The notes beneath the pieces are model-generated. The model searched no databases and was not told the origin of the DNA. It saw nothing but the letters and a program-made list of their open reading frames with translations. The position numbers were made by a program, and so were the translations under genes. Below are positions 1-7,156 of a DNA stretch of 64,000 nucleotides, one piece after another (within the stretch, counting starts at the first letter, position 1; each line of letters begins with the position of its first letter). Source of the DNA: an uncultured Saprospiraceae bacterium (GTDB taxonomy: Bacteria; Bacteroidota; Bacteroidia; Chitinophagales; Saprospiraceae); NCBI GenBank assembly GCA_937139495.1, contig CAKZQC010000025.1, positions 248,001-312,000 of the forward strand, given 5' to 3'.

Positions 1-379
1 GGTTAAGCGTAGAACTGAAAGAGCTGCGTTCTGTCGCTTCGACCAAGATAGTTTCCATGGATAGATTTTGTTGTACAATCAATTGGAGATTGTCTTCATC
101 AGGCAATATTTCTACTGTAGCGGTTTCGTACCCTACATAATTGATTTGTAAGTTGTGTGCTTGTGTGGTATCGAGTCGCTCGATGGTAAACCATCCGTCT
201 ATATCTGTCACTGCACCGATGGTCGTATCTTGCCAAGTGACCGTTGCACCAATAAGAATTTCGCCCGTTTCATCGACGACTAGCCCCGAGAAGGTAGTAG
301 AGCGTTGTGCGAAGAGCGAAGAGGTGGAAGCAAGCAATAGTACGATTGCTAAAGCTATATTTTTTAAAGTAATTTGCAT
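1..379 (-). CDS. TonB-dependent receptor, N-terminal part (cut by window edge)
   Basis: Only the first 126 residues lie in the window. They show a signal peptide (hydrophobic core about residues 8-24, ending LFAQ), then one carboxypeptidase-regulatory-like beta-sandwich (about 28-95, with the typical GLVVDE, IGATV, TDIDGWFTI and INYVGYET strands), then the start of a plug-like segment (METILVEA). This order is characteristic of Bacteroidota TonB-dependent outer-membrane receptors that import metal complexes or other large ligands. The small Cys-rich protein encoded upstream at 651-1088 is of a type usually found next to such receptors, which favours a metal or metallophore substrate. That substrate is an inference. 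The start chosen is the ATG at 379, directly before the signal peptide. Confidence 0.8.
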   Translation of the reverse strand, partial: MQITLKNIALAIVLLLASTSSLFAQRSTTFSGLVVDETGEILIGATVTWQDTTIGAVTDIDGWFTIERLDTTQAHNLQINYVGYETATVEILPDEDNLQLIVQQNLSMETILVEATERSSFSSTLN

Positions 380-650
380 GAGTTGTATTGTTAGTACACT
401 GCAAGCTCAGTTAGCAAATATTTTTACAGAGGCTTTTTGATGCAATTTGAAGTGGAACTTAACCTTATAGCCTTAGCTACAAAGGTGAGTACCTAACGAA
501 AAAGAGCGTAAAAAGGCTCGCTTAAAAATGTTTGAAAATTTAGGTTACAGTGTAGTTAGTTTAAATAAAAAAGAGGTGCATCGCTATATCAATGATAGCT
601 ATGCAGCACAGTCCTTGTGTCAAATACAAGGATATTTTACTTAATTGTTT

Positions 651-1088
651 CTAACAATTCCAGACTTGGTGGAGTGGCAATAGGGTGGTGCCAGCAGGCA
701 GTGGAGGGGCGTTGCTTGGAGGCTGTCGCAACTGCTCGGCATAATAATGAATAGGAGTATCCGCTACAATAGCCAATTTTGGCAATACCAAAGGAGATAC
801 AAAACTAGGCATCACTATCGACCAGTCATCAGTATCATTGACTTGGAAGTCAATGTCAGCTTGTGCAAAAGTAGCTTCAGAGTTACACGTTTTTTCATGT
901 ACTGTAGTTGCTATTTCACAAGCTGCTGCCGAATCTTCGTGGGTACAGCACTTGCCACTACTAAACAATGCAACATACTCTTGATTGATACAATAGCACC
1001 AACCTTTACTGATACTGAATCCCGTCGTGGAGATTAGTATTAGTATTGCCAATAGATAGGCTGTGATATGGTTGAGCAACGATTGCAT
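651..1088 (-). CDS. small exported Cys-rich protein of the HYC_CC_PP type
   Basis: This is a 145-residue protein with an N-terminal hydrophobic segment (residues 10-26) that looks like a signal peptide. A WCYC motif near residue 30 and a KCC motif near 46 follow, with more Cys at about 57 and 68 and a Pro-rich tail (PPSNAPPLP). The pattern resembles the HYC_CC_PP family of small Bacteroidota proteins encoded beside TonB-dependent receptors; their molecular role is unknown, and metal handling is the obvious guess from the Cys pairs. It lies between two receptor genes on the same strand, 271 bp upstream of the one at 379. The ATG at 1088 is only 4 nt from a good promoter -7 element, so the mRNA is probably leaderless. 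An ORF on the other strand (747-1037) lacks any recognisable features. Confidence 0.72.
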   Translation of the reverse strand: MQSLLNHITAYLLAILILISTTGFSISKGWCYCINQEYVALFSSGKCCTHEDSAAACEIATTVHEKTCNSEATFAQADIDFQVNDTDDWSIVMPSFVSPLVLPKLAIVADTPIHYYAEQLRQPPSNAPPLPAGTTLLPLHQVWNC

Positions 1089-1092
1089 GGTG

Positions 1093-1123
1093 CAAATATA
1101 CGATAAATAAGACGGTTTTGCAA
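1093..1123 (-). promoter_or_regulatory. Bacteroidota-type promoter of the Cys-rich protein gene
   Basis: On the minus strand a TTG (1123-1121) is followed by exactly 20 bases and then TATATTTG (1100-1093). This matches the primary sigma factor consensus of Bacteroidota (-33 TTG, spacer 19-21, -7 TAnnTTTG). The start codon at 1088 begins 4 nt after the -7 element, which would place transcription start at or next to the ATG. Confidence 0.65.
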
Positions 1124-1145
1124 TTTAGTGCCGCTTGGCACCGTG

Positions 1146-1164
1146 GATAATAACGTTTATTATC
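1146..1164. promoter_or_regulatory. Fur-box-like palindromic operator candidate
   Basis: The 19-bp sequence GATAATAACGTTTATTATC has two perfect 8-bp arms around a 3-bp centre. It shares 14 of 19 positions with the classical Fur box (outer arms GATAAT and ATTATC). It lies 22 bp upstream of the -33 element of the promoter at 1093-1123, between the stop of one TonB receptor gene and the Cys-rich protein gene. The position and form suggest a site for a Fur-family metal regulator; which regulator binds is unknown. Confidence 0.45.
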
Positions 1165-1233
1165 AGAATTATAACGTTTCGGTTATTCGAATAGTTGCGA
1201 GGCGATTATGAAAATAAGGTAAAAAAAGGGCAG

Positions 1234-3732
1234 CTATTTTTTTGCCTTGTCGGCTAATTGCAATCTAAAACGCAAGGTAACATAATAACTAACACCATCG
1301 GCTGGCAAAATACCTGGTCCAGGATAGCTGGTTGCTCGTCTGGTGAAGTATTTTTCGTTGAGCAGATTATTGACACCTGCTTGCAGCCTAAACCATTTCC
1401 ATTCGTAGCTAGCCGACAAATCCATAACGCCATAACTTGGAATTTCGCCCACGACAGCATTCGGCACCCAAGTGGCATTGGTCGCATCGGTATAATGACG
1501 AGCGGTGTAAGAATACTGGTAAGATACGCCAAAGGTTTTGTACCTAAATTGTAAACCTGTGCGCAGCACAAAAGGAGCGACAAACTCTAGTTGTTTGCCT
1601 TCGGCATAGCTATTTTCTGTCTTAGTGTAGCGTCCGTCTAGTAGCGAGATATTAGCGAAAAGCAACAGGCTAAAATCGGACTTGATATTTTTGCTAATCA
1701 ATTTCCATACATCAGCTTCGATGTAACTTTCGACACCCAATACACGCGCATTCCCGATATTGGTACGCAAGGTGTAGGGTTCTATTATCAATGGATTTTC
1801 GGCATTGGGACGCTCGCTCTGAATATTGCCAATACGGCGATGATAACCCAAGTAAAATAAAGCAGCTTTGTAGTTGAAAAGTCCTTTGTAACTTCCTTTT
1901 ATACCTAAGTCGGCATTGAACCCATACTCATCTTGTAGATTGGGGTCAACCGCTTGATTAGGGTTGGAAATACGCATGTCATTGAAATTGATGGCTCTGT
2001 AATTTTGCGAAATATTGCCATAAAATTCCAAGTTGTTTTGTGCTTTGTAGCTGATACCAATGCCACCCAAGTAAATGACTCGTTGATTATTGCGGTTTTC
2101 GGGGATCGCTTCGTTTTGGAGCGTATCGGTTCCTGTGCTGCTAGGTATCGTAATCAAGTTTTGATAATAACCATCAGCCGCCGTTTGTATGTATTCGAGA
2201 CGCACACCAGGAGTAATCCCAAGCTTAGACGTAATAGCGAAATAGTTTTCGGCAAATGCCGCAAAGTTGAAACTAGGAAAGGTATAATCGGACGCTAAAA
2301 TACCGTTGGAAGAAGGCGTGAATTGAAAATCGGCTCTAGTGCCTGTATTGCCATCATTGGAATACCCTTGTGCCTGTTGCGTGTTGCCTTTGTAGAGGCG
2401 TACACCTGTGAGGAGTGTAGAAATACCTTTTAGGAAGTTGTAGCGATGGACTAAGCGAGCTTCAGAACCTATATTGAAATAATGCCCTTTGATAAAATCT
2501 CTAGCATTGCCATAATCTACCCGATTGATAGGTTCTAGGTTGCCAAGCGATTGGCGGCTTGCTAGGAGTGCAAAGGTGCGAATATTAAGGCGAGTCAAGT
2601 TGGTGATTTTGTAATCGAATGTCAATGCCGACAAGTTCCAATTGACTCGAAACCAATTGCGTGCTCTATTGGATTGGCGAGCGTTTTGGGCAAACTCCAT
2701 ATCGGTCAAACCACCTGCTTGGTGGGCTACATAATTCATGTACGTTTGCTCTAGCTTGACGTTGATTTTGGGTGTAAATTGATAATTGAATTGTACATAA
2801 GCGGTATTGGATTCAAAATCTGCATTGGGGCGCCAACCATCACCTTGTTTATGTTGATAAAAAGCATAATAATTGGCTTTGCCTTTGGCAAACGTGCCAC
2901 CCAGACTATTGAAGGAGCTAAAAAAATTATAAGCTCCATAAGTGTTTTCTGTAATGAAATCTAGCTTCGTAGTACGATTTCCTTCTTGTAGCACAAAGTT
3001 TAGCAATCCGCCAAATTGTGTCCCAAACTGCAACGAAGCCGCTCCACGAATAACTTCTATTCGCTGCAAGGATTGGGCGGGTGGCGTGTAGTAGGTTTCG
3101 GGATACCCCAAAGCATCAGCACTAATATCGTAGCCATTTTGACGCGTATTAAAATTAGAAGTCCGATTGGGGTTCAGCCCTCGACCACCTACATTGAGTT
3201 GAATACCAGAGTTGTCATTTTCCCAAATATTCAACCCTGGTACTTTCTGATAAAGCTGGCGAGCGCTGTTATTGGCTAAGTTGGCAATTGTTTGTTGTAC
3301 CTCAATGGTGGTCAATGTTTTGCCATGCAATAACGTAACCCCCTTGAGGGCAGGATCTAGATAATAGCCTTTTTCTTTGACTTCAATCGTTTGGGTTTCT
3401 AGTTCTAGCCGCTGGAGCAATATTGTTTGTGGTGTGGTGGTGGTATTTGGGGTGGGAATAATATTAAGTCGAGCAAAACGGTAACCTTCTGCCTCGCAAG
3501 TCAATGAATAAGTAGTTTTTTCTAACTTATTGAAAGTGACTATTCCTTTATTATTGGATATTTTTTCGGTCAATTTAGACTCCAAAAGTACATAAACGCC
3601 TTCGATAGGTAATTGCTCTGCATCTACAAACTGCAAATGAATGGACTGCGGTACTTGCCCTTGTGCGGTATAACAAAAATTAAACAGCAATAAAAGTACT
3701 AAAGGACAAAAAGAAGGACAACAATTTTTCAC
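1234..3732 (-). CDS. TonB-dependent receptor, FecA-like
   Basis: An 832-residue outer-membrane receptor. A signal peptide (about 1-25) is followed by a carboxypeptidase-regulatory-like domain (about 30-105), a plug domain (about 135-250, with VGGRGLNPNRTSNFNTRQNG and IEVIRGAASLQFG) and a C-terminal 22-strand barrel ending in an aromatic strand (YYVTLRFRLQL). The plug motifs closely resemble Fe(3+)-dicitrate receptors of the FecA type, where Bacteroidota homologues take up ferric chelates. The substrate here is inferred only. No FecI/FecR pair lies beside it. It reads toward the Cys-rich protein and the second receptor on the same strand, but a promoter in between suggests separate transcription. 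Length is normal for the family. Confidence 0.88.
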   Translation of the reverse strand: MKNCCPSFCPLVLLLLFNFCYTAQGQVPQSIHLQFVDAEQLPIEGVYVLLESKLTEKISNNKGIVTFNKLEKTTYSLTCEAEGYRFARLNIIPTPNTTTTPQTILLQRLELETQTIEVKEKGYYLDPALKGVTLLHGKTLTTIEVQQTIANLANNSARQLYQKVPGLNIWENDNSGIQLNVGGRGLNPNRTSNFNTRQNGYDISADALGYPETYYTPPAQSLQRIEVIRGAASLQFGTQFGGLLNFVLQEGNRTTKLDFITENTYGAYNFFSSFNSLGGTFAKGKANYYAFYQHKQGDGWRPNADFESNTAYVQFNYQFTPKINVKLEQTYMNYVAHQAGGLTDMEFAQNARQSNRARNWFRVNWNLSALTFDYKITNLTRLNIRTFALLASRQSLGNLEPINRVDYGNARDFIKGHYFNIGSEARLVHRYNFLKGISTLLTGVRLYKGNTQQAQGYSNDGNTGTRADFQFTPSSNGILASDYTFPSFNFAAFAENYFAITSKLGITPGVRLEYIQTAADGYYQNLITIPSSTGTDTLQNEAIPENRNNQRVIYLGGIGISYKAQNNLEFYGNISQNYRAINFNDMRISNPNQAVDPNLQDEYGFNADLGIKGSYKGLFNYKAALFYLGYHRRIGNIQSERPNAENPLIIEPYTLRTNIGNARVLGVESYIEADVWKLISKNIKSDFSLLLFANISLLDGRYTKTENSYAEGKQLEFVAPFVLRTGLQFRYKTFGVSYQYSYTARHYTDATNATWVPNAVVGEIPSYGVMDLSASYEWKWFRLQAGVNNLLNEKYFTRRATSYPGPGILPADGVSYYVTLRFRLQLADKAKK

Positions 3733-4250
3733 GATTTAAGGATATTTGGTACACTATGGTATTGCAATTAGTTAATAAAACATAACAGTAATAAAGCACA
3801 AAAATAGTAATTGTTTTGAACTAGTCTAAATAAACAAAGCTATTTTATTTAGGACTCTAATCGCATTCGTAAGTAAATAGGGTGTTAAATTAAGTGGTCA
3901 TTCTTAAAATAGTCAGGTATTAAAATCGAAATAAATACTAAAATCACTAAATTTGTTAAGCAAAAGCTAATACCTTTGATGAGGTAATGGTTATGGTTTT
4001 GGCAAAATAGATAGTTGTAAGTCATTTTTTTTTTATATTTTGGTCATTAATAGACCCAAGTGACCGAAAAAGCAACCCTATTAAATACTATTCCTACGAT
4101 TGAGGTCGTTATGCTAAGACAATGAACTTATGGAATTGGCTGTATCTATCCATTTTACACTTGCCAATTGCTTTTTATTTAACGAGAAGTGGGTTGTATA
4201 TCCAACTGATGTATAATTCAGTCCACTTTGATATATACCAGAATAATACG
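3733..4250. other. AT-rich intergenic region between divergent genes
   Basis: About 520 bp separate the divergent FecA-like and PorG-like genes. I see no conserved reading frame, no tRNA and no strong hairpin. A CAAAnnTA at 3799-3806 could be a -7 element (TATTTTTG on the minus strand) for the receptor gene, but no TTG sits at the right distance. Confidence 0.4.
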
Positions 4251-5294
4251 ATGCAAAAATTACTTACTTTTTGGTGCTTACTTCTTTGCGGAACGACCAT
4301 TGTTCAGGCACAAAATGGTTATAAACCAGCTTACCCTTTCGAACTGGGTGTTCAGTTGGGAACGTCACAGTTTTTGGGTGACTTAGGAGGTGTAGGAGCT
4401 ACAGCGGTAGCCAATAATGAATGGCAAAAAGGAGTAGGGGTTCCTTTTATTATAGATACTGATATTGAGTCGGTACGTCCTATTGCAGGGGTTTTTGCTC
4501 GTTATAGTATAGGTGGGCACTTTGCTGCTCGTCTAGATCTCAATTACCTACAACTAGCTGGCGATGACAAAAATGCAGGGATTGGTCAGTTTGATGCTAC
4601 CGAAAAATCTACGAATGCTGCTTGGTTCCGTTATTACAGAAATCTGAGTTTCAGAACACACGTATTTGAAGCAAACGTAGCGGCTGAAATCACGCCTTAC
4701 AACTTCGAAATTGGTAATGGATACAGCGACTTTAGTGTTATTTCTCCTTACGGATTTATTGGCGTTGGTTTGTTTGCATTCAACCCGCAAGCTATCTACA
4801 ACGGCTCTTGGGTGGATCTTCAACCACTTTCTACAGAAGGACAAGGATTGGTAGAAGGACGTGCAAACTACGAATTGGTTCAATTCAATATCCCGATGGG
4901 TTTTGGTGTCAAGTGGTCTTATAATGATACTTGGGCATTGGCATTGGAAGTTGGACATCGTGTTACTTTTACAGATTACATCGACGATGTTTCTACTTAT
5001 TATGTTGACCCAGATGTATTTACTCAGAACTTTGATGCTCAAACGGCTGAAATGGCAACGGCTTTGGCTAGACGCTCTGTAGAAATTGACCCTACGGGCA
5101 AATATGCTTATGTAACAGATGCTCGATTGGCACCTAATAAGCCTAACAGTTCAGAACCTCAAAACTTACAAAGAGGAGATAGATTCGGACACAATGATGG
5201 TTACTATACTGTTTCTGTTCGTTTTAGCTACTACATTGATGTTAATTCATTGAGAGGTGCTGGAGGCAAGCGTTATGGTTGTCCAGTATGGTAA
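4251..5294 (+). CDS. porG: PorG-like outer-membrane protein of type IX secretion (DUF6089 family)
   Basis: A 347-residue protein with a signal peptide ending VQAQ (about residue 20). The mature part opens with ELGVQLGTSQFLGDLGG, followed by RPIAGVFARY, ARLDLNYLQLAGDD, RNLSFRTHVFEA and several alternating-hydrophobic strands. This is the pattern of DUF6089 proteins, the family of PorG, an outer-membrane component of the T9SS that associates with the PorK/PorN (GldK/GldN) ring. An in-frame ATG at 4122 would add 43 residues, but the start at 4251 puts a proper signal peptide at the N-terminus and is preferred. The gene stands alone, with its own terminator; the rest of the T9SS set in this window begins 32 kb downstream. 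Confidence 0.72.
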   Translation: MQKLLTFWCLLLCGTTIVQAQNGYKPAYPFELGVQLGTSQFLGDLGGVGATAVANNEWQKGVGVPFIIDTDIESVRPIAGVFARYSIGGHFAARLDLNYLQLAGDDKNAGIGQFDATEKSTNAAWFRYYRNLSFRTHVFEANVAAEITPYNFEIGNGYSDFSVISPYGFIGVGLFAFNPQAIYNGSWVDLQPLSTEGQGLVEGRANYELVQFNIPMGFGVKWSYNDTWALALEVGHRVTFTDYIDDVSTYYVDPDVFTQNFDAQTAEMATALARRSVEIDPTGKYAYVTDARLAPNKPNSSEPQNLQRGDRFGHNDGYYTVSVRFSYYIDVNSLRGAGGKRYGCPVW

Positions 5295-5368
5295 AAAAGG
5301 ATACTATTGGCTTAATTTAGCTAAGAATAGCTACTTGTAGCGGTACTTATTTAACAATATTATAAAGG

Positions 5369-5406
5369 AAGAGGAAAGGGGTCAAGGACTCGTTTCCTCT
5401 TTTTTG
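5369..5406 (+). terminator. rho-independent terminator after porG-like gene
   Basis: A 9-bp stem AAGAGGAAA / TTTCCTCTT (5369-5377 with 5393-5401) is followed by a T tract. Confidence 0.75.
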
Positions 5407-5432
5407 GTCAGGTCTTTGACCCTTTAAATAAT

Positions 5433-5455
5433 AGGTGTTATTTGTGCCCACCTAC
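5433..5455. repeat. short element shared with the palindrome at 15522-15590
   Basis: The 17-mer TTATTTGTGCCCACCTA (5438-5454) recurs with one mismatch as the reverse complement of one arm of the inverted repeat at 15522-15590. It lies in the gap between the porG-like gene and the NlpC/P60 gene. It may be a remnant or half-copy of the same small repeat. Confidence 0.4.
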
Positions 5456-5502
5456 TTAATACCTATCGCAATCTTTTTTTTGCAGACCAAAAAAACAATA
5501 CT

Positions 5503-6021
5503 ATGATGAAGATAATCAAGTTGTTGTGCCTAATCCTGTTGGTGAATGTTGTCATACAGGGTTGTCGTTCGACCTCCACTACCACCAGAAAACCAGCAGA
5601 TAAAACAACTGCAGAAATGCGCTTTCGTGAGGATATACTCACAGAGGCACAGAAGTACAAAGGTACTGCGTACAAATATGCAGGCAAAAGCCCCAAGGGG
5701 TTTGATTGTTCAGGATTTACGTATTATGTGTTTTCCAAGTTTGATATTTCGCTATCTGGTAGTTCTTCTGCTCAGTCCAAGCAAGGCAAGGAAATAACAG
5801 CAAGCAAGGCTCAAGCAGGCGATTTGTTGTTTTTTGGTAGAAACGGACGCAACGGAAAAATACAACACGTGGGCATTGTGTATCGCAACGACAAAGATGG
5901 ATTGTTTATGATACACAGCAGCAGTAAGCGCGGTATTGTCATTGACAATGTTACGACTTCTACCTATTGGAAACCCAAGCTACTCTACGCTCGTACTGTT
6001 GTTGCCTTGCAAGACAAATAA
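5503..6021 (+). CDS. NlpC/P60-family lipoprotein, cell-wall endopeptidase
   Basis: A 172-residue lipoprotein: hydrophobic N-terminus with lipobox IQGC (Cys21), short linker, then one NlpC/P60 domain (about 45-165). The catalytic triad is visible: Cys69 in FDCSGFTYYVF, His122 in QHVGIVY and His138 in MIHSSSKRG. Such enzymes cut peptide bonds in peptidoglycan stem peptides, usually gamma-D-Glu to diamino acid, in the periplasm. Length matches the Spr/YafL-like class. The alpha/beta hydrolase gene follows after 27 bp, so the two may be cotranscribed. Confidence 0.88.
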   Translation: MMKIIKLLCLILLVNVVIQGCRSTSTTTRKPADKTTAEMRFREDILTEAQKYKGTAYKYAGKSPKGFDCSGFTYYVFSKFDISLSGSSSAQSKQGKEITASKAQAGDLLFFGRNGRNGKIQHVGIVYRNDKDGLFMIHSSSKRGIVIDNVTTSTYWKPKLLYARTVVALQDK

Positions 6022-6048
6022 TTTTATTCACTTTTCGATTTATGCCGT

Positions 6049-7062
6049 ATGTTTTTGTTCGATATTTTTTTTTATAGCTTTGTAGCTATTATTACTATAG
6101 CAATGTTGTTTGTTTTTCGGTCGTCTGCTGCTCGCAGCAAACTAGCCAAAACGGGGAAGGCTATCGTTGTATTATTGGGTGTGTTGGCTTGGGTTTGGCT
6201 TGTCGCTATCTGGATATTGCCGAAAGGCAGCAAGTGGCAAGAAGCGGTAAACTTGCCTAAGCATCTATCTACTTTGTCGATGATGCCAGCTACCGATGCT
6301 GATGGAGAACAATTAAGCTACGGAACCGACGAAAAGCAGTATATGTTGTATTGGCCCGCAGCGGGCAATAATCCCTCAAAAGATAAAGTGATTTTTTATT
6401 GGCATGGCGGTGGCTGGCACACAGGAAGTCCAGAACAACACCGACACCTTGCCAGATTACTCTCAGAACAAGGCTACACGGTTTATTCTTTCGCTTACAG
6501 ATTAGGGCCCACTTATGGATATGATGCTATTCGAGAAGATGCCAACGAGGGTGTATTATTTGCATTGGAACACCTCAAACAACAAGGTGTCGAAAACCCT
6601 AAAATTGTGCTAGGCGGGACTTCTGCTGGAGGCAATGTGGCGGGTCTATTGGCTTATGATGAGCAGCGTTGGTTAGATCTGAAATTGGATAGAAATCAAC
6701 TCAAAGGGTTCTTTAGTATTGTAGGCGTATTGAATCTTGATCACATGGAACAAACGTATGTACTCCAAAACTATGCAGGTCTTGCTTCGGACTCGACTTA
6801 TCGACTGGCAAATCCTATTGCCTACCTCTCCACAGCCGACACGATTCCGCTACTTTGTCTGCACGGCAACAAAGATGGGTTGGTGCCAATCGGAGGTGTC
6901 GAGAGCTTCTGTGATGCGGCTCGTGGCATAGCGCCAAACGATGTCCATTTGCATACTTTCGAGGAGTGTACACACCTCGAAGTAGGCTCGGCTTGGTACT
7001 ATGAAGAAGATTTGCGTATCGGACAAGATTCTGTCTTGGTAGATTGGTTGGCTCGATTGTAG
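6049..7062 (+). CDS. membrane-anchored alpha/beta hydrolase (esterase/lipase type)
   Basis: A 337-residue protein with two N-terminal membrane segments (about 5-24 and 37-58) and a hormone-sensitive-lipase/carboxylesterase-like hydrolase domain. The oxyanion-hole motif HGGGW is at 119-123, the nucleophile elbow GTSAGG has Ser192, and the acid and base are probably Asp276 (GNKDGLVP) and His309 (CTHLEVG). The substrate is probably a small ester; it cannot be told from sequence. It ends before a strong hairpin shared with the convergent recQ gene. Confidence 0.82.
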   Translation: MFLFDIFFYSFVAIITIAMLFVFRSSAARSKLAKTGKAIVVLLGVLAWVWLVAIWILPKGSKWQEAVNLPKHLSTLSMMPATDADGEQLSYGTDEKQYMLYWPAAGNNPSKDKVIFYWHGGGWHTGSPEQHRHLARLLSEQGYTVYSFAYRLGPTYGYDAIREDANEGVLFALEHLKQQGVENPKIVLGGTSAGGNVAGLLAYDEQRWLDLKLDRNQLKGFFSIVGVLNLDHMEQTYVLQNYAGLASDSTYRLANPIAYLSTADTIPLLCLHGNKDGLVPIGGVESFCDAARGIAPNDVHLHTFEECTHLEVGSAWYYEEDLRIGQDSVLVDWLARL

Positions 7063-7094
7063 TACTATTTACAGCAGATATATTTTACAAAATA

Positions 7095-7135
7095 AAAATC
7101 AGCTTAATCCAATATTGGATTAAGCTGATTTTATT
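7095..7135. terminator. bidirectional terminator between convergent genes
   Basis: A perfect inverted repeat (arms AAAATCAGCTTAATCCAA at 7095-7112 and its complement to 7132) is flanked by A and T tracts. It can serve both the hydrolase gene and recQ. Confidence 0.85.
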
Positions 7136-7156
7136 TTTAGCATTATTGACAACTAC

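Noticed and set aside
3799..3806. TATTTTTG on the minus strand as promoter of the FecA-like gene
   Set aside because: The nearest TTG is 28 bases away instead of 19-21, so the match is incomplete.
4554..5042. 162-codon minus-strand ORF
   Set aside because: It lies wholly inside the PorG-like gene on the other strand and has no motif.
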